Positions 13,205-14,026 of a DNA stretch of 14,026 nt are shown piece after piece (the first letter of the stretch is position 1; each line of letters opens with the position of its first letter). This DNA comes from Caulobacter sp. GTDB taxonomy: Bacteria; Pseudomonadota; Alphaproteobacteria; Caulobacterales; Caulobacteraceae. The DNA lies in NCBI GenBank assembly GCA_028291125.1, contig JAQGIN010000306.1, positions 1 to 14,026 of the forward strand, in the 5' to 3' direction. The translations under genes were made by a program, and so were the position numbers. Below the pieces are notes generated by a model. It searched no databases, was not told the origin of the DNA, and saw only the letters and a program-made list of their open reading frames with translations.

Positions 13205-13977
13205 TGCGGCGCCACCCACGCCCCGAGCCGGAAGCCTTCGGCGAGGCCTGGGAACGTCTCTTCGACCCGCCGATCGCCCATCGCGGCCTGTGGTCGCCGG
13301 GCGGCGCGCCGGAGAACTCCTTGGCGGCCTTCCAGGCGGCCTGCGCGGCCGGCTACGGCATCGAGCTGGACGTGCAGCTGACCGCCGACGACCATGTGGT
13401 GGTGTTCCACGACGACCAGCTGGAGCGGCTGACCGGCGCGGCGGGGCGGGTGCGCGACCACACCGCCGCCGACCTGGTGGATCTGCGCCTGACCGGTTCC
13501 GACGAGACCATTCCGAGCCTGGCCGAGGCGCTGGCCGTCGTCGGCCACCGGGCCATGGTCTGCATCGAGCTGAAGACCGCGTTCGGCGAGGTCGGCGAAC
13601 TGGAGAAGCGGGTCAGCGAGGTGCTGCTCGACCACAACGGCCCCACCGCCGTGATCGGCTTCAATCCCTATTCGCACGCCTGGTTCGCCGACCACCATCC
13701 GCAGATCCTGCGCGGGCTCAATTCCTACACCTGGAACGATCCGGCCGCCCGCAAGCTGGCGCCCGAGCTGCGCCGGTCGCTGGTGGCGCTGGAGCAGGTC
13801 GAGATCGCCCGGCCCGACTTCCTGGCCCTGGGCCTCGACATGCTGCCGAGCCTGAAGGCCGACGCCTTGCGCGCCAAGGGCATGCCGGTGATGGCCTGGA
13901 CCGTTCGCGCCTCCGACGACTGGGCCAAGGTCGCCGACCACTGCGACAACCTGATCTTCGAGGGCTTCGCGGCGTGA
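13204..13977 (+). CDS. Glycerophosphodiester phosphodiesterase family protein
   Basis: A 257-residue enzyme of the TIM-barrel GDPD family, which splits glycerophosphodiesters into glycerol-3-phosphate and an alcohol. Catalytic and metal residues are present: AHRG with H26 and R27, PENSLAAF, ELDVQLTADDHVVVFHD with E54, D56 and H69, and IELK with E122 and K124. The C-terminal barrel strand reads MAWTVRASDDW. There is no signal peptide, so it is probably cytoplasmic and may act on lipid-turnover products. The start overlaps the RidA stop by one base and the stop overlaps the next GTG by four, so all three genes are probably translationally coupled. Confidence 0.93.
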   Translation: MRRHPRPEPEAFGEAWERLFDPPIAHRGLWSPGGAPENSLAAFQAACAAGYGIELDVQLTADDHVVVFHDDQLERLTGAAGRVRDHTAADLVDLRLTGSDETIPSLAEALAVVGHRAMVCIELKTAFGEVGELEKRVSEVLLDHNGPTAVIGFNPYSHAWFADHHPQILRGLNSYTWNDPAARKLAPELRRSLVALEQVEIARPDFLALGLDMLPSLKADALRAKGMPVMAWTVRASDDWAKVADHCDNLIFEGFAA

Positions 13978-14026
13978 CAGCCGTCAAGGCGGAGGTCCGG
14001 GTTCACCGGCGCGTCGCCGATATCGG
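13974..14026 (+). CDS. Start of a downstream gene, cut by window edge
   Basis: A GTG overlapping the phosphodiesterase stop (GTGA, 13974-13977) opens a frame running to the window end: MTAVKAEVRVHRRVADIG. The arrangement matches the overlapped starts of the two preceding genes. Only 17 complete codons are visible. The opening is compatible with the N-terminus of DUF482/GNAT-type acyltransferases, but this is too little to assign a product. Confidence 0.5.
   Translation, partial: MTAVKAEVRVHRRVADI

Noticed and set aside
12122..13219. - strand open frame across the phasin, terminator and RidA genes
   Set aside because: It spans a clear terminator and two well-supported genes and gives Gly/His/Asp-rich nonsense sequence.

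Overview
The window is very GC-rich and densely coded. It looks like chromosomal DNA from a Caulobacteraceae alphaproteobacterium (Caulobacter or a close relative). The strongest evidence is a near-complete match to the division regulator MipZ as known from Caulobacter crescentus. A DUF1489 protein, a phasin_2 protein and CcrM-type GANTC sites ahead of mipZ support this. I see no rRNA, tRNA, CRISPR array, prophage or insertion sequence. Most of the window is ordinary core-genome content, and the more interesting signals lie in the intergenic regions.

Left part (1-5076, + strand): the end of a leucine/isovalerate catabolic operon. It contains the 3' portion of methylcrotonyl-CoA carboxylase beta (liuB-like), a methylglutaconyl-CoA hydratase (liuC-like), a DUF3667 membrane protein, and the biotin-carrying alpha subunit (liuD-like, TTG start). 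The two carboxylase subunits and the hydratase catalyse successive steps after isovaleryl-CoA dehydrogenation. The DUF3667 gene between them has no obvious role in the pathway.

Middle (5073-8106): an AraC-type regulator and a secreted HExxH protein form a probable two-gene unit on the - strand. It converges on the carboxylase operon with a 4-base overlap of the stop codons. Divergent from it is a DUF1489 gene coupled by a GTGA overlap to a small alpha/beta hydrolase. A perfect 30-bp inverted repeat pair (8146-8241) fills the gap before the convergent panC.

Right part (8269-14026): panC (- strand) diverges from mipZ, and their shared 181-bp gap holds two closely spaced GANTC sites. mipZ is followed by a small membrane-anchored J-domain protein. 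That gene overlaps by 4 bases the end of a convergent D-Ala-D-Ala carboxypeptidase with a SPOR domain. A 312-bp divergent intergenic region separates the carboxypeptidase from a highly expressed-looking phasin gene. It contains a CTGC-N3-GCAG dyad resembling a PhaR operator and an in-frame 19-codon leader ORF ahead of the carboxypeptidase. The phasin ends in a strong intrinsic terminator. A RidA-like protein, a glycerophosphodiester phosphodiesterase and the first codons of a third gene follow in a tightly overlapping run.

No clearly new multi-gene system is evident. The best leads are the putative PhaR operator at the phasin promoter, the GcrA/CcrM-type signal at mipZ, the carboxypeptidase leader ORF, the AraC plus HExxH pair, and the DUF3667 protein with a large charged insert.
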